A DNA stretch of 64,000 bases from Fistularia commersonii (lineage: Eukaryota > Chordata > Actinopteri > Syngnathiformes > Fistulariidae), in assembly GCA_037954325.1 (NCBI GenBank), contig JBBMNZ010000026.1, forward strand, positions 2,454,501 through 2,518,500. Reading direction: 5' to 3'. Made by a program: the position numbers and the translations under genes. The notes beneath the pieces are model-generated. The model had not been told where the DNA came from, did no database searches, and saw only the letters and a list, made by a program, of their open reading frames with translations. Positions 44,014-55,977 of this stretch are shown in pieces (the stretch's first letter is position 1; each line of letters starts with the position of its first letter).

Positions 44014-45545
44014 GTGTGGTTCATGGCTACTATGAGGCAGGAGAACTGCGTGCCTCACTTGGTGGCTTTATGATCGCTCAGCACAAGAAACTAGTAACAC
44101 ACGTACAGTTGTTGACAAAAAACACTGTAAATTGCAAATGTAGTTCAAAGTGTTTAAATAGTTTAACGTGGAATCTTCCGCATAAGAGCGGGGATTTAAG
44201 GACAAATGGTTGAAGGACAACGCTTCCATCACGTAGTTGCATTCTTCTCAATCCTCCCATCTATCTCTTGATTTCAGTTTTTCTTGTTTGCATTTAGAAT
44301 TGTGCATGAGTGTCCAACCTGCTGTTATTTATTTAAGAAGAAGAAGAGGAAGAAATTGCTTTTTTTCATATACTGTTATACATAGAGGTTAATGCCTACT
44401 ATGAGGCAGGAGAACTGCATGCCTCACTTAGTGGCTCTTTCGCAGCTGCTTCATGATTGCTCAGCGCAAGAAACTTCTTACACACAGTTGTTGACAAAAA
44501 ACACTGTACACTGGAAATGTAGTTCATATAGCATTTAAATAGCGTTTAAACATTGTGATAGCGACATATATAGAGAGAGCTATGCGGTAGCAGATCCAAA
44601 GAGGGGACTTGTGGATATAGAGAGGATATGAAGGGAGTTGTGTAACAGAGGAAGATGCAGAGAATAGGGTTAGATGGAAAAGGTTGATTCGCTGTGGGAA
44701 GGGAAAGGCCCAAAGAAGAAGAAGAAGAAGTTATACATCGAGCCAGTGATGTGCGGTGAGGTTAATGGCTACTATGAGGCAGGAGAACTGCGTGCCTCAA
44801 TTAGTGGCTTTATGAGGGCTCAGTGCGAGAAACTAGTGACACACATACAGTTGTTGACAGAGAAACACTGAAGTGTAGTTCATAAAGCAAAAGTGTTTAA
44901 ACATTTACAGAGAGACAGCGAGGCGGTCTTAGTGCAGAGCATGTCAGCCGTCAGCCGTCAGCCGTCATTGCGAAATCTACGTTGAGGCTCAACAGCCCGC
45001 GGCCTCACCGGGCATCTCTTCTCAGTATTTGAGACAGTAAATGTCAAAATCCAGCAATTTTGAATGAATCTACAACGAGTGAAAATATCTTTATAGTGCA
45101 AATCACTGATGAATATAATCACATAATTCTTTTTTTGATTTTACCAAAATTGGCAAGTGAGGCAAAGCCTCTCCTGCCTCCCCTGACTGCAGGTCACTGC
45201 ATAGATACACCACGAGCAGAGGCCAGCTAGGGTACAGCGCCAGGGGAGCTGTCGGGGGTTCAGGTTCTTGCTCAACAACACTTCGACTGGCTAGTTGGAA
45301 CTGGGAATTGATAATTAACGAAGTGTCAGCTATTAGCATGTAGCTGTCAGCGCCGCTGGTGTTAGCAATCTTGGTGCAGTGCATGCCAGCAGTCAGCCGT
45401 CGTTGGCTCAACAGTCCGAGGCCTCGCCCCACGTCCCTTCTCAGTGTTTGAACGATAAATGTGAAAACCCAGTCTTTTTTTTTTTCTTTCCAAGATTGGC
45501 AAGTGAGGCACGGCCTCTCCTGCCTCCCCTGACTGCACGTCACCG
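44014..45545 (+). mobile_element. Cluster of nested hAT-like MITEs and LINE tails
   Basis: At least four partial or full MITE copies, at about 44014-44210, 44390-44585, 44752-45200 and 45360-45545, share GGCTACTATGAGGCAGGAGA, AAACACTGTA and GGCAAGTGAGGCA...CTCCCCTGACTGCA. A LINE 3' fragment (44590-44735, ending in AAG units) sits between the second and third. The join GTTATACATCGAGCCAGTGA occurs both here (44730-44749) and at 29880-29900, so the LINE tail and MITE head were copied as one unit. Confidence 0.85.
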
Positions 45546-45549
45546 GTGC

Positions 45550-46560
45550 AGACGCGATGTCCTTTCGCTGTGGGGGGATCCATTCATTCAGCGGAGCGGC
45601 GTCTGGGTACAGCCATCTGCACCAGCGGGGAAGAAAGAGGAGAACAGGTGTTGTCCGGGCAGCGTTGATGGGTCTGCGGTGATGTTCTCCTGAAGAGCAT
45701 CACCGCTGTTTACTCACATCACATCTCATCACATCACAATAGTATTTTCATCCCATCTAATTCCAAAAACATAAATCCCGCACGTTCCGCGTGCCGCACA
45801 CATTCAACCCAGATTTGCCTACACACTCCGGTATGTGCGATTTCTCCGCGTTAAACTGCATTGTCAGAGGATATAAGATAAGCCCCCCGGCTCCTGTTGG
45901 CGCAGCATGCATCTAATTGGACCTCTTTAGAGGCTCAGTTTGCGGATGATGAAGTGTCAGTAAGCTCTTAGGCTTTAGAAATATGGAGGTGCAGCTGGGC
46001 TGTGACAGAGACTAATGGACAGACTTTGCCGTGGGGGCTGTGGCTGCTGCCCACTGACATCAACAAGCGCATCAAACACACACACACACACACACACACA
46101 TGCTGTCAGATGTACACAGATTCATGTACGCTCCAGACAGATGTGAACGACCGATATTAATGTCAACACACTCCAACAGGAACGTAGCTATCTACTCCGA
46201 GGGGGTTAATATTACTAACAATGTACAAACCCCCTCAGGGAGGCCTGCTCAGGAGCTCACACACTCAAACTACAAATAGTGACACACTCCATGCAGGATT
46301 ATACACACTCGTGCTCCACGCTGACAGCAATACACGACACCATAGGGATGTATTTCCCATTAGCGATCATTTGAAAATTCATGTGCACATACACCTGCCT
46401 TCGAACCATCTCTAAACCCAAAAGCAATGAAGCGATGGTTAGTAACCATGGCAATGGATTTACTCGATGAGCGGGTAATATCGCTGAAGATGATCGTATG
46501 CGGAGGTGTCGTGTATGTTTTCGGATTTGGAACTTCCGTACGGCCGATGGTTCACATAAA
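45550..46560. other. Mostly unique intergenic DNA with an (AC)n tract
   Basis: The block at 45800-46030 is repeat-poor (AGGATATAAGATAAGCC, CATGCATCTAATTGGACCTC) and looks like a possible conserved non-coding element. (AC)n lies at 46077-46100. No gene seen. Confidence 0.4.
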
Positions 46561-47395
46561 CGTGAATTCATCCACTCATTTATCAAAATGTAACTTCATC
46601 CAGTCATTCATTAAAACATGAATTTATTCACATACATTGACAAAGATAGTCCTTCATCCATTCATTGAGCAACACATTAATTTAGCATAAACTGAGAAAT
46701 TAATTCACCCACACATTGACTAAAACATGAATTAATCAATTCATTAACTAAAGCCTGAATTAATCCGTTCATTAACTGAAACAAATATTCATCCATTCAT
46801 TAACTAAAGCATGAATCAATCCGCACATTGACGAAAACATGAATTTATCTGTCCCTGAAATAAAGTATGATTTCATACATTCCTTAACTAAAATATTAAT
46901 CAATCTGTTCATTAACTAAAGCACTAATTTATTCATTCATTGACTAAAACAAAAATTAATCCATTTATTGACTAAAGCATGAATTAATCCATTCATGAAC
47001 TAAAACAAAAATTAATCCATTCATTTACTAAAGCATGAATTAATCTATTCATGAACTAAAACATGAATTCATCCATTCATTAACTAAAAATATTCATCCA
47101 TTCATGAACTAAAACATGAATTCATCCACACATTGACTAAAACATGGATTCATCTGTTCCTGAAATAAAGTATAAATTCATCCATTCCTTAACTAAAATA
47201 TTAATTCATCCATTCATGAACAAAAGCATAAGTTCATCCATTCATTAACTAAAACCTGAATTCATTCCCACACTGAGTAACACACTGTATTAATTCACTC
47301 ATTCATCCCTTCATCCGTACATTGACCAACACATTAATTCTTTCATAAATTAACAAAAACATCCATTCATCCATTCATTGCTTGACACTTAAGAA
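46560..47395. repeat. 28-bp minisatellite, about 30 units
   Basis: Degenerate units of approximately CATTCATTAACTAAAACATG plus AATTAATC tandemly repeated for over 800 bases, with CACACATTGAC and TTCATGAAC variants. AT-rich, non-coding. Confidence 0.93.
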
Positions 47396-47760
47396 AATTC
47401 TAAAAGCCGTCAAAAACACTGAGCTACACCACGACTGTGAATTTTAATCCCCTTTTTAATAACATCATGTGAATATAATACAGCATAATATCATTCGCAC
47501 TGCATGGAGTAACCTTGGCATCAGTGAATGTAAATAATGTAAATGAGAAGAAAAATGAAATAAGCTAAGGGAAAAAAAAAAGAATATGAATATGGAAAAT
47601 GTAAGGTATAATTTATGCCATACCTTAGGAGAAACTTTGTATAACATTATATTTATGCTTACCCCTAAACTGCCCCAAGTATCTCCCGGAGATTCACTCG
47701 AAACAAACAGCTGACAAAGGATTTTATCCACGAGCATACGGTGTGCGTGGCAAAAAACGT

Positions 47761-47762
<2 letters not shown>

Positions 47763-47797
<35 letters not shown>
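47763..47797. repeat. (AC)n microsatellite
   Basis: About 17 AC units. Confidence 0.93.
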
Positions 47798-47798
<1 letters not shown>

Positions 47799-48394
47799 AG
47801 ACATACACTCCCCATCATGAATTACTTGCGTTTGTGATTTACACCTCCAGCTGTCAGCGTACCTGACAGCTGGCACGCCGCTGCTTGTCACCTTCCTCTC
47901 CGGGGCGTTTTGTTCTGGTGTAATACAGTTAGCGGGTTCGTGGAGATGATCTCCAACATGGCGCAGGACTCCAAAAAGAAATGGCATTTTACAGTTTAGA
48001 GCGGCTGAATCGCACAAAACAAAACAGCGGCGAAACAAAGAGGGAGCAGGTGAAGTGAAGGAGTCGAGGTTGTCAGTGATCTGGAGAAAGAACGTGGAGG
48101 AGGAGGAGGATCACGACAACTTTCGATGGAAAATGACAAGAGAGTCCACGCTTAGGTAGCTTTGGTGAGGAAAAGACCTGGATGATTTTCAGAATTTCAT
48201 CAGTAAAAAACTTGCTTCCTTTCTTTTTTTCTCTTTTTTGTTCCCCCATGTTAGGATCCTGGAGATCTTCTCGTGCATTTATGAATTTATATTATTCACG
48301 CTAACAGTGCAAATAGTAGGTTAAAGATATTCTTTCCTTCACTTCCTTGTGGAGTTTTATGAAAATCATGATTTTTCAACAACCCAGTATTACC

Positions 48395-48677
48395 GTAATT
48401 TCCAGACTATTGAGCGCACCTGAATATAAGCCGCACCGGCTAGCCGATCGCTATCTCGGGTTTCCTCCTGCGCACTAAAACTGTCAAAGTCGTCTTCTTC
48501 GGTGTCGGAGTTGAACGGACTCAGAATTTCTCGGTCATTTCATCGGTCCGATGTGACGGTGGATAAATGTTTTGGCGTAGTGAAGCTCGTCAGCCCCCCC
48601 CCCCCAAAAAAGTCCATATATTAGCCGCATTGTGTTTACATGAAAAAAGTTGTGGCTAGTTGTCCGGAAATTACAGT
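48395..48677 (+). mobile_element. Short inverted-terminus MITE
   Basis: Left end TACCGTAATTTCCAGACTAT then TGAGCGCACC; right end TGGCTAGTTGTCCGGAAATT then ACAGTA, an imperfect inverted copy. A second, broken left end (TGTAATTTCCAGGCTATTGA) follows at 48681. No transposase. Confidence 0.75.
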
Positions 48678-49021
48678 ACTTCTGTAATTTCCAGGCTATT
48701 GAGCGCACCTGAATATAAGCTAAAGATAAATACATACATATATACGTAGAAGTAGGGAATCCTTCTTTCTCCAAGAGAAGTAACAGGGCGGCCCATTTAC
48801 CCCCTTCTTTCACGTAAGTGTACGAGTTTATTTATTTATTGTCGTTTTTCGCATGTTTTGCGCTTTTTGCACTGTCACAGAAAAAAAAAAAATCATGCCG
48901 CTTTTGGACCATGTACCATTATGGTATTACTTACTGATCTTTTGCACTAAAGTGTACAAAAACAACAAACCTCTGCTCCTTCTCGATATATTCAAGTTTA
49001 ATGTACTGGATTTTCCAAACT

Positions 49022-49036
49022 ACTGAGCGTGTCTAT
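49022..49036. repeat. 15-bp target site duplication, left copy
   Basis: ACTGAGCGTGTCTAT immediately before the LINE insertion; the identical right copy is at 50044-50058. Confidence 0.93.
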
Positions 49037-50043
49037 GAGGAAGTCTGGAGTGGCAGAGAAGTATGTTGGACTGGTGCAGGACATGTATGCTAGCTGTGAG
49101 ACACTGGTACGGTGTGCTGTAGGGGTAACAGAGAAGTTCAAGGTGGAGGTGGGACTCCATCAGGGATCAGCACTGAGCCCCTTCTTGTTTGCAATGGTGA
49201 TGGATAGGCTGACAGATGAGGTTAGACAGGAATCCCCATGGACCATGATGTTTGCGGATGACATTGTGATCTGTAGTGAGAGCAGACAACAGGTAGAGGA
49301 AAATCTAGAGAGGTGGAGGTATGCTCTGGAAAGGAGAGGAATGAAAGTTAGTCGCAGCAAGACAGAATATATGTGTGTGAATGAGAGGAACTCGGGTGGA
49401 GCGGTGAGGCTACAGGGAATGGAGATCAAGAAGCTGGAGGATTTCAGGTACTTAGGGTCAACAGTCCAGAGCAACGGAGAGTGCGGAAAAGAGGTGAAGA
49501 GACGGGTCCAAGCAGGTTGGAATGGGTGGAGAAAAGTGTCAGGGGTACTATGTGATAGAAGACTATCGGCCAGAATAAAAGGAAAGGTGTACAAGACAGT
49601 GGTGAGACCAGCGATGATGTATGGACTAGAAACTGTTACAATGACCAAAAGACAGCAGGCAGAACTAGAGGTTGCAGAGATGAAGATGTTGAGGTTCTCT
49701 TTGGGAGTGACCAGGATGGATAGGATCAGGAATGAATCTATCAGAGGGACGGCACATGTTCGATGTTTTGGAGAGAAGGTCAGAGAAGCCAGACTGAGAT
49801 GGTTCGGTCATGTACAGAGAAGAGATAGTGAATATATTGGTAGACGGATGCTGGAATTGGAGCTGCCAGGCAAGAGGTCTCGAGGAAGACCAAAGAGAAG
49901 ATTTATGGACGTAGTGAGAGAGGATATGAAAGTAGCTGGTGTGAGAGAGGAAGATACAGAGAATAGGGTTAGATGGAGAAAGTTGACTCGCTGTGGCGAC
50001 CCCTAACGGGAAAAGCCGAAAGAAGAAGAAGAAGAAGAAGAAG
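49037..50043 (+). mobile_element. 5'-truncated LINE insertion with open RT ORF
   Basis: One open frame runs from the MITE junction to a stop at 50004-50006 (about 323 codons from the ATG at 49035, which itself spans the junction). It encodes the C-terminal half of a non-LTR reverse transcriptase: HQGSALSPFLFAMVMDRL, the catalytic FADDIVICSES, KVSRSKTEYMCVNE, KKLEDFRYLGSTVQSNGE, then a basic tail ending VRWRKLTRCGDP. The 3' end is a GAA run. It is flanked by the 15-bp duplication. The endonuclease and the N-terminal RT motifs are absent, so it cannot be autonomous. The clade is probably RTE-like; not proven. The lack of stops and indels suggests a recent insertion. Confidence 0.95.
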
Positions 50044-50356
50044 ACTGAGCGTGTCTATAAGCTGCACTGGATACAAATAACCAAATAAGGACGCACTTGT
50101 CCAGAAGCCGCAGGTGTCCACATTGTAATATGAGATATTTACACGGAAACCTTTTTTTTTTTTTTTTACTTTTAATTAAATACATCCCGGTAACATCCAC
50201 AATTTCACTGTTTCCGAACAGTGCCTGTAACACGGCTAATGAATAATTAATATATCTATCATGTATGTACTCCGGGCTCTCGCGGCAAAATTTCACCGTG
50301 CCTGCACAAGACTACATTAAAAAAATCTTGATTCTTGATAAATAACACTAGGAAAA

Positions 50357-50453
50357 GTCCATCCATCCATCCATCCATCCATCCATCCATCCATCCATCC
50401 ATCCATCCATCCATCCATCCATCCATCCATCCATCCATCCATCCATCCATCCA
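50357..50453. repeat. (CCAT)n tetranucleotide repeat
   Basis: About 24 CCAT units, then TTTTCTATCCCCGCTTCCTC. Similar CCATCCATCCATTTTCTGCC starts occur at 54143, 54325 and 54631. Confidence 0.95.
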
Positions 50454-50884
50454 TTTTCTATCCCCGCTTCCTCCTGCTGCAGCTGATCGCTATCTTGGTC
50501 TTCCTCCTGCGCACTAAAACCACTGAAGTCGTATTTTGTGTCGCAATTGAACGGCATTACGGTCATTTCATTGGTCCGACGTGACAACGGCTAATTGTTT
50601 TGGCAGCGTGAAGTTCGTTAGCCCCCCAAAAAATCCAGAACTTAGCCGCATTGTTGTTTAAGCCCTAGTGTTCAAAGCGTAGGGAAAAAGTAGAGGCTTA
50701 TAGTCTGGAAATAGTGGTATTCATTCATTCATTGGGAGGTCATCATTGATTGGACGCCCTGGATCGCCAATCAATCAAGGGACGACATCATTCATGTCAT
50801 ATCGAGAAAAAAACATCCATTCACGGCCTCCGATGAACCTCCTGCATGCGTAGAGACCAAGTGGTCAGAAGGTCAAAGGTGCTG

Positions 50885-51075
50885 ATGCAGGTTTGTTTGT
50901 TTATTTAGAAGTTTATTAGGACAGCGTACAATTACATTAAGCACAGAGGCAGAGATGTTTGTACCAGATTGTAGCTCATAGCTAATATCCATCTGTAGTC
51001 CTGGACAATACAAATATAAAACTGTACAAAATAGACAATATATATAAATATACAGATAGGCAATAAAATAACCAT
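50885..51075. repeat. LINE-tail-like repeat
   Basis: TTTATTAGGACAGCGTACAA, TACATTAAGCACAGAGGCAG and AATATCCATCTGTAGTCCTG resemble 3' ends of fish non-LTR elements in reverse. No coding sequence. Confidence 0.4.
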
Positions 51076-51079
51076 ACAA

Positions 51080-51240
51080 TACATAAACAGGCAATATATA
51101 TTGCCTGTTTATATATTGGCAATATATATTGCCAATATAGCAATATATAGCTATATTGCAATATATAGCAATATAGCTATATATTAGCTATAAGTAGCTG
51201 ATATATATATTAGCTATATATATAGCTAATATATGAAAAT
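51080..51240. repeat. AT-rich multi-palindrome
   Basis: Overlapping self-complementary motifs (GCAATATATATTGCC, ATATAGCTATAT, TAGCTATATATATAGCTA) over about 150 bases; cruciform-prone. Confidence 0.85.
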
Positions 51241-52489
51241 TATTTTACAAGTTGAAAGTGCTATTGTTGTGAAGGTTTAATGGAGGAAGTTTTAATGGAG
51301 GGATGCTGTGATTGGATGAGAAGGTTTCTTCCAGCCTGTTTGGTTTTGTAGCGTCAGGCCGGCGTCGGTGCAGGACGAGCTCCAAAACTGCGAATGACGG
51401 TTGAAACGTCAGTCAAGGTGAATGTTGAAAGTATGAGAGGAGCATGAGAAGCTTCTATCTTTCAGATCTTGCGAGACTTTCAGGACGTTTAAAGGGAGTT
51501 TCTTTTTTCAATATATCACGACGACTTAATACCCAAACTCTGCCGTTTTGGGAACTGCAGATGTACGAAGCAGAGATGCAGCGCAAGGACGAGCAAGGTC
51601 AGCGGTGAAGGAAGGGAACAACAGTTGACTTGAGAATTTGTCGGTGACGAATATTTGCTCAAAAGTGGGACACAAGAGGTTGGTTTTCTGAATCAAAGCT
51701 GCTGTTTTTGGACAAATCAACCTTCTCCATCTAACCCTATTCTCTGTATCCTCCTCTCTCACGCTGAAGTTCGCGGACGACAACGCGGTGATCGGATGTA
51801 TCGCCAGTGGAGAAAATGATCTATCTCCCCTAAAAATGCTGAATGTATATTTATTTGTATATCTACTGATACACTTAACACAATAAATGTTTGTGGATCT
51901 TGCATAACTGCATGAACCCTTAAGGCACACTAAAAAAAAAAGGGTACTTTTTTGGTAAATACCTTATTTTGATGACTTGAATGGAGTTGGCAACATAGTT
52001 GAAGTTCGCTGTGAGAAAAATGACTGCTGTCTTGACAGCTGGGATTTTAGTTCCTTCACCTTTTTCCTTCTCAGCTCACTTTTTGGAGGGAGGTCAATGC
52101 TGTAGTTGTTTTGAACGGTCTGAAAATGCCGCTCCGCATTTCCCTTTTTTGGTATAGCAATGGCAGACCGGCAGATGAGGCAAACACACTTTGAAAATGA
52201 CGACGTTAAAAAAAAAGTCCGTACGGAAGTGATTCATTTTAGTCTTTTTACTTGGTCCAGCTCCCCAGCTCATTTTTATACCCATAAGTTTAGAAGACAT
52301 ACATTGGAGGCTAACTCGCTAGCTTGCAAGAGCGCGCTGTTATGAGCACATGCGCAGTGATGCCTGTGTCGGAAAAAAGGTCTGATTGGACAGAACGACT
52401 GTCAGTCAAATGATGAATTTCTGACAAAATGCCAGGTTTTTAAAACAAAAATAAAAAAAAAAAATAGAAAAAAATAAAATCTTGTTTTT

Positions 52490-52545
52490 CTTCTTCTTCT
52501 TCTGGCTTTTCAGGGGTCGCCACAGTGAATCAACATTCTCCATCC
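52490..52545 (-). repeat. LINE 3'-tail fragment
   Basis: TTCTTCTTCTTCTGGCTTTT, then CAGGGGTCGCCACAGTGAATC, is the reverse of the end of the 49037-50043 LINE. It is followed by AT-rich low-complexity DNA to 52710. Confidence 0.75.
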
Positions 52546-52734
52546 AGCCCAATTTGGAAAAACGAAAACAATAAATAAATAAGTAAATAAAATTGAAAAA
52601 AAAATAAATTCTGAAACTAAAAAATAAATAAATAAAAATAAAATAAAATATTAAAAATAAATTAAAAAAGTCAAAAATCAAAATTAAAAATTAGAATAAA
52701 ATAAAAAACCCTGCCAGTTATATTCAGAAACTCC

Positions 52735-52840
52735 TGATCGGTCATTAGAACTGAAGAAGCCTCTCGGATGAGGGGTGAAATATCTTCAAATGAAGAAACT
52801 CAAGTCTAGTTGCCCAAAAAAAGATTTCGACAAGTGATGT
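52735..52840 (+). mobile_element. Penelope-like terminal repeat fragment
   Basis: GGTCATTAGAACTGAAGAAG, then CCTCTCGGATGAGGGGTGAAAT and GATTTCGACAAG match the 3' part of the Penelope-like element at 61612-61705. Contains a hammerhead-like core (see findings). Confidence 0.7.
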
Positions 52841-53039
52841 AAGCTAACACTCGGCCTTGGTTGTCTACTACGTCTGGAAGTTCAAACCAGAGCTTCCGCC
52901 TCCCTGACACCTCCAGGCCTCCGGGCGAATCCCCAGCTGTGCGGTGATCACTTTGGTTGGTTCAAGCAAAGTGCGATACAGTAAATATTGTTCATCACCA
53001 AGCGCAACATGCACCACTCCAGTATACATGGGTCATCTT

Positions 53040-53990
53040 TTTTTTTTAAATTGCACTTAGACACACTTGATTAGATGATGCACCACTATATAGGTGGACC
53101 ATATATGTTTTACTGTAATTTTAGGCAGCACTTTCCGCGATATACGTTGCGGAATGGATGTAAAAGCGCTGGCTCTGTCTCTCGTCCCATATTCGTGCTT
53201 GTAGACGACCCGTGGGTCCATCTAATAAAAAAAAATATATGTATCCAAATAAGACACGTGACAACCGGTTGAACTCGCTGGGTTAAAACCAGTAGGAATG
53301 ACCGGGGCGCCTTTTAACGCTATTACTTAACCATTTATCCTGCGACACTGAGCTTACAAGGCCATCTAATAGAACATTATGCAGATGAGAGCGTTCGACA
53401 TGAGACGTGTCCTTCTATGGGATTTTCCTCCGTCAAACATACAATACAAGAATATCATCAAACGACCATCGCCAGATCAGATTAATGGATGAATCTCCAT
53501 TTTAATGCGTGCCATGAATCTGACAGTGATAGTTGCACTTGAGGTGAAAAAAAGAAGGAATTGTAATTGAAACTTCTTGCAAAGACAAAAGAACAAAAGC
53601 TTCTTTGCTGCAGAGCGCAGGAGATAAGACACACTGTTTGAAATGGTATCAATTAATAACACAGAACTGATTATCTACTATAAAATAAATGTTAACGTCA
53701 CAAATATACTTGGATTAAGTTCCTTTTGATGTAAGGCTGAACTCGAACGCCTTCGTCTTGAATGATTCGCTGCAACGACTGTACGTTAAGGTTTTCATTT
53801 AAAACTGTAATGTGCCAGATGGGGGGAGAAGATGCTGCAAAACATTACTGAGAAATGGACAGAGGCAGTAGAGCTAGAACATTTTCGACACCTAAATTGA
53901 AAACTAATATATATATACATATATATATATATATAAAATTAAAAATAAAAACATTGATCAAATTGAGTGTTTAGATCAGATATTATGCCA
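53040..53990. other. Repeat-poor block, no gene seen
   Basis: Mixed-composition DNA at 53320-53800 (AATAGAACATTATGCAGATG and similar) without exons or repeats; a candidate conserved non-coding element. (TA)n lies at about 53910-53935. Confidence 0.35.
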
Positions 53991-54032
53991 TGCCTGTCAA
54001 ACAAGGACTACTATACATTTTAGAAGGTGTCA

Positions 54033-54525
54033 ATCTTCTTCTTCTTCTTCTTCTTCTTCTTCTTCTTCTTCTTCTTCTTCTTCTTCTTCTTCTTCATATT
54101 ATTATTATTATTATTATTGTTGTAGTTATCAATAATAATAATATCCATCCATCCATTTTCTGCCCCTTATCCTGCGCCCTGGGTTGCAGGGTATTATTAT
54201 AATTATTGTTATCATTATTATTATTGTTATTATTATTGTTATATAGTTTTCATTATTGTCATTATTATTATTATTATAATAAATTATTCTTATTATCAAT
54301 AATAATAATAATGATAATGATATCCATCCTTCCCTTTTCTGTCACTTATCCTGCACTCTGGGTCGCATTGTATTATTATTATTATTATTATTGTTATTTT
54401 TATTTTTATTATTATATCGCTTTTATTATTATCATTATTATGATTATTTTATTATTATCATCATTATTATCATTATCATGATGATTATTATTAGTATTAG
54501 TATTTTTATTATTATTGTTATTAGT

Positions 54526-54569
<44 letters not shown>

Positions 54570-54702
54570 TATTATTATTATTATTATTATAAATGATGAT
54601 AATAGTAATAATAATAATAATAGTAATAACCATCCATCCATTATCTGCCGCTTATCCTGCACGCTGGGTTGAAGGCTATTATTTTTATTATTATTATTAT
54701 TA

Positions 54703-54751
<49 letters not shown>

Positions 54752-54870
54752 CATTATTATTATGTAGTTTTTTATTATTATCATTATCATTATTAGCATT
54801 ATTTTATTATTGCTAATAGTGGTCACTGTTATTATTCTTCTTCTTATTATTATTGTTATGTGCAGTATGG
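54033..54870. repeat. (TTC)n and compound (ATT/AAT)n microsatellite, about 830 bp
   Basis: About 20 TTC units, then long ATT runs with ATG/GTT variants. Three CCATCCATCC...TTATCCTGC...GGGT segments (about 54143-54190, 54325-54370, 54631-54672) are interspersed, each a shared tail of a dispersed repeat. Poly-Ile/Asn/Tyr frames across it are artefacts. Confidence 0.95.
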
Positions 54871-54879
54871 CCCATTTAA

Positions 54880-55600
54880 CATGTTCAGTCAAAAGTATAG
54901 CAGTGCACCTTAAAAAGAAGTCAGCAAGCACCAAAGTGTGACAGGAACAGCAGATCCAGATCCAGGAGAACGTTTTTGGGGGGTTAAAAAATAAATACAG
55001 GCCTCGATACGACAACAGCAGCAGTGCTTTAGGATCCAGACAGTCAATTCAGAAGGGATGTATCGACGACCGCAGACACCAGAGGGCTCAGTGTTCATTC
55101 TTTAGCGGAAAAACGCTCTGCTAAAAAACAGCTTACAGACGGATGAGCGGACGAACGCTCCTCGACGAAGAATAAATGTACAGAGCGTAAGTTCAGGCGG
55201 GATTAGCTCGGTAAGTCAATCTCAGTTCGCGACCCCAGTATCAGACGATCTGAGCCGAAACATCTCAGCTGACGACCTGTTTCCTCCCCTCCCGTATGCC
55301 TTTTCCTTCAAAGGGATTTATACCAACTGATTTTTTTTTTTTGCCTCCCCTTCCGCTTCCCCTGCATTCTGGCTTCCAAGCGCCCACCCCTTCTCGCCCC
55401 CCTTGGAATCCTTAAAAGAGCAAGCTACATCTCAGGTGTCATCAAAACACCTGGGAGGATTTGATACCTGCACAGTGACGCCTCTGGAGAAAGTACGTTC
55501 TTTGGATTTATTTTAATATCCGTTTATATTTGCAAATCAGTCCAACAGCGGCTCAAACAGACACAGGGATTGTACAGTCATTTATTTTTAAGTTTACATT
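54880..55600. other. Unique-looking intergenic DNA, no gene seen
   Basis: Between the AT-rich microsatellite and a MITE. No recognisable repeat or exon. Confidence 0.45.
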
Positions 55601-55964
55601 ATAATCTGCCCCCAAAAAATAAAGGGAACACTTGAACAACACAATGTAACTCCAAGTCAATCACACTTGTGTGAAATCATAGTGTCCACTCAGGAAGCAA
55701 CACAGATTCATTTTGACTTGTTTTAAGGACATTACATCAAAGTTGGATCAGCCTGGAGTGTGTTTTTACACTTTAATTTTGAGTGTGATTCCTAATCCAG
55801 ACCTCCATGGGTTGATACATTTGATTTCCATTGATCATTTTTGTGTGATTTTGTTGTTAGCACATTCAACTGTGTAAAGAGCAAAGTATTTCATAAGAAT
55901 ATTTCATTCATTTAGATCTAGGATGTGTTTTTTAAGTGTTCCCTTTATTTTTTTGTGCAGTGTA
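55601..55964 (-). mobile_element. Tc1/mariner-like MITE, full-length copy
   Basis: An inverted copy of 22672-23035 with the same ends (AAAAAATAAAGGGAACACTT and AGTGTTCCCTTTATTTTTTT) and very similar interior, suggesting recent amplification. No coding capacity. Confidence 0.9.
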
Positions 55965-55977
55965 TATATATATATAT

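Larger units (their letters stand above)
49005..50725 (+). mobile_element. MITE relative interrupted by a LINE and a (CCAT)n tract
   Basis: The left end TACTGGATTTTCCAAACTAC continues after the LINE insertion as AAGCTGCACTGG and ends near 50725 with GGCTTATAGTCTGGAAATAG, the inverted terminus. The LINE fills 49037-50043, and the tetranucleotide tract fills about 50357-50453. Confidence 0.7.

Noticed and set aside
49029..50006. An active autonomous retrotransposon gene
   Set aside because: The copy is 5'-truncated: only the C-terminal half of the RT remains, with no endonuclease and no promoter, although its frame is intact.
50259..50587. Frames encoding MDGW or HPSI repeats
   Set aside because: Translations of the (CCAT)n tract in both senses.
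54391..54796. Poly-Ile, poly-Asn and poly-Tyr open frames
   Set aside because: Direct translations of the (ATT)n/(AAT)n microsatellite.
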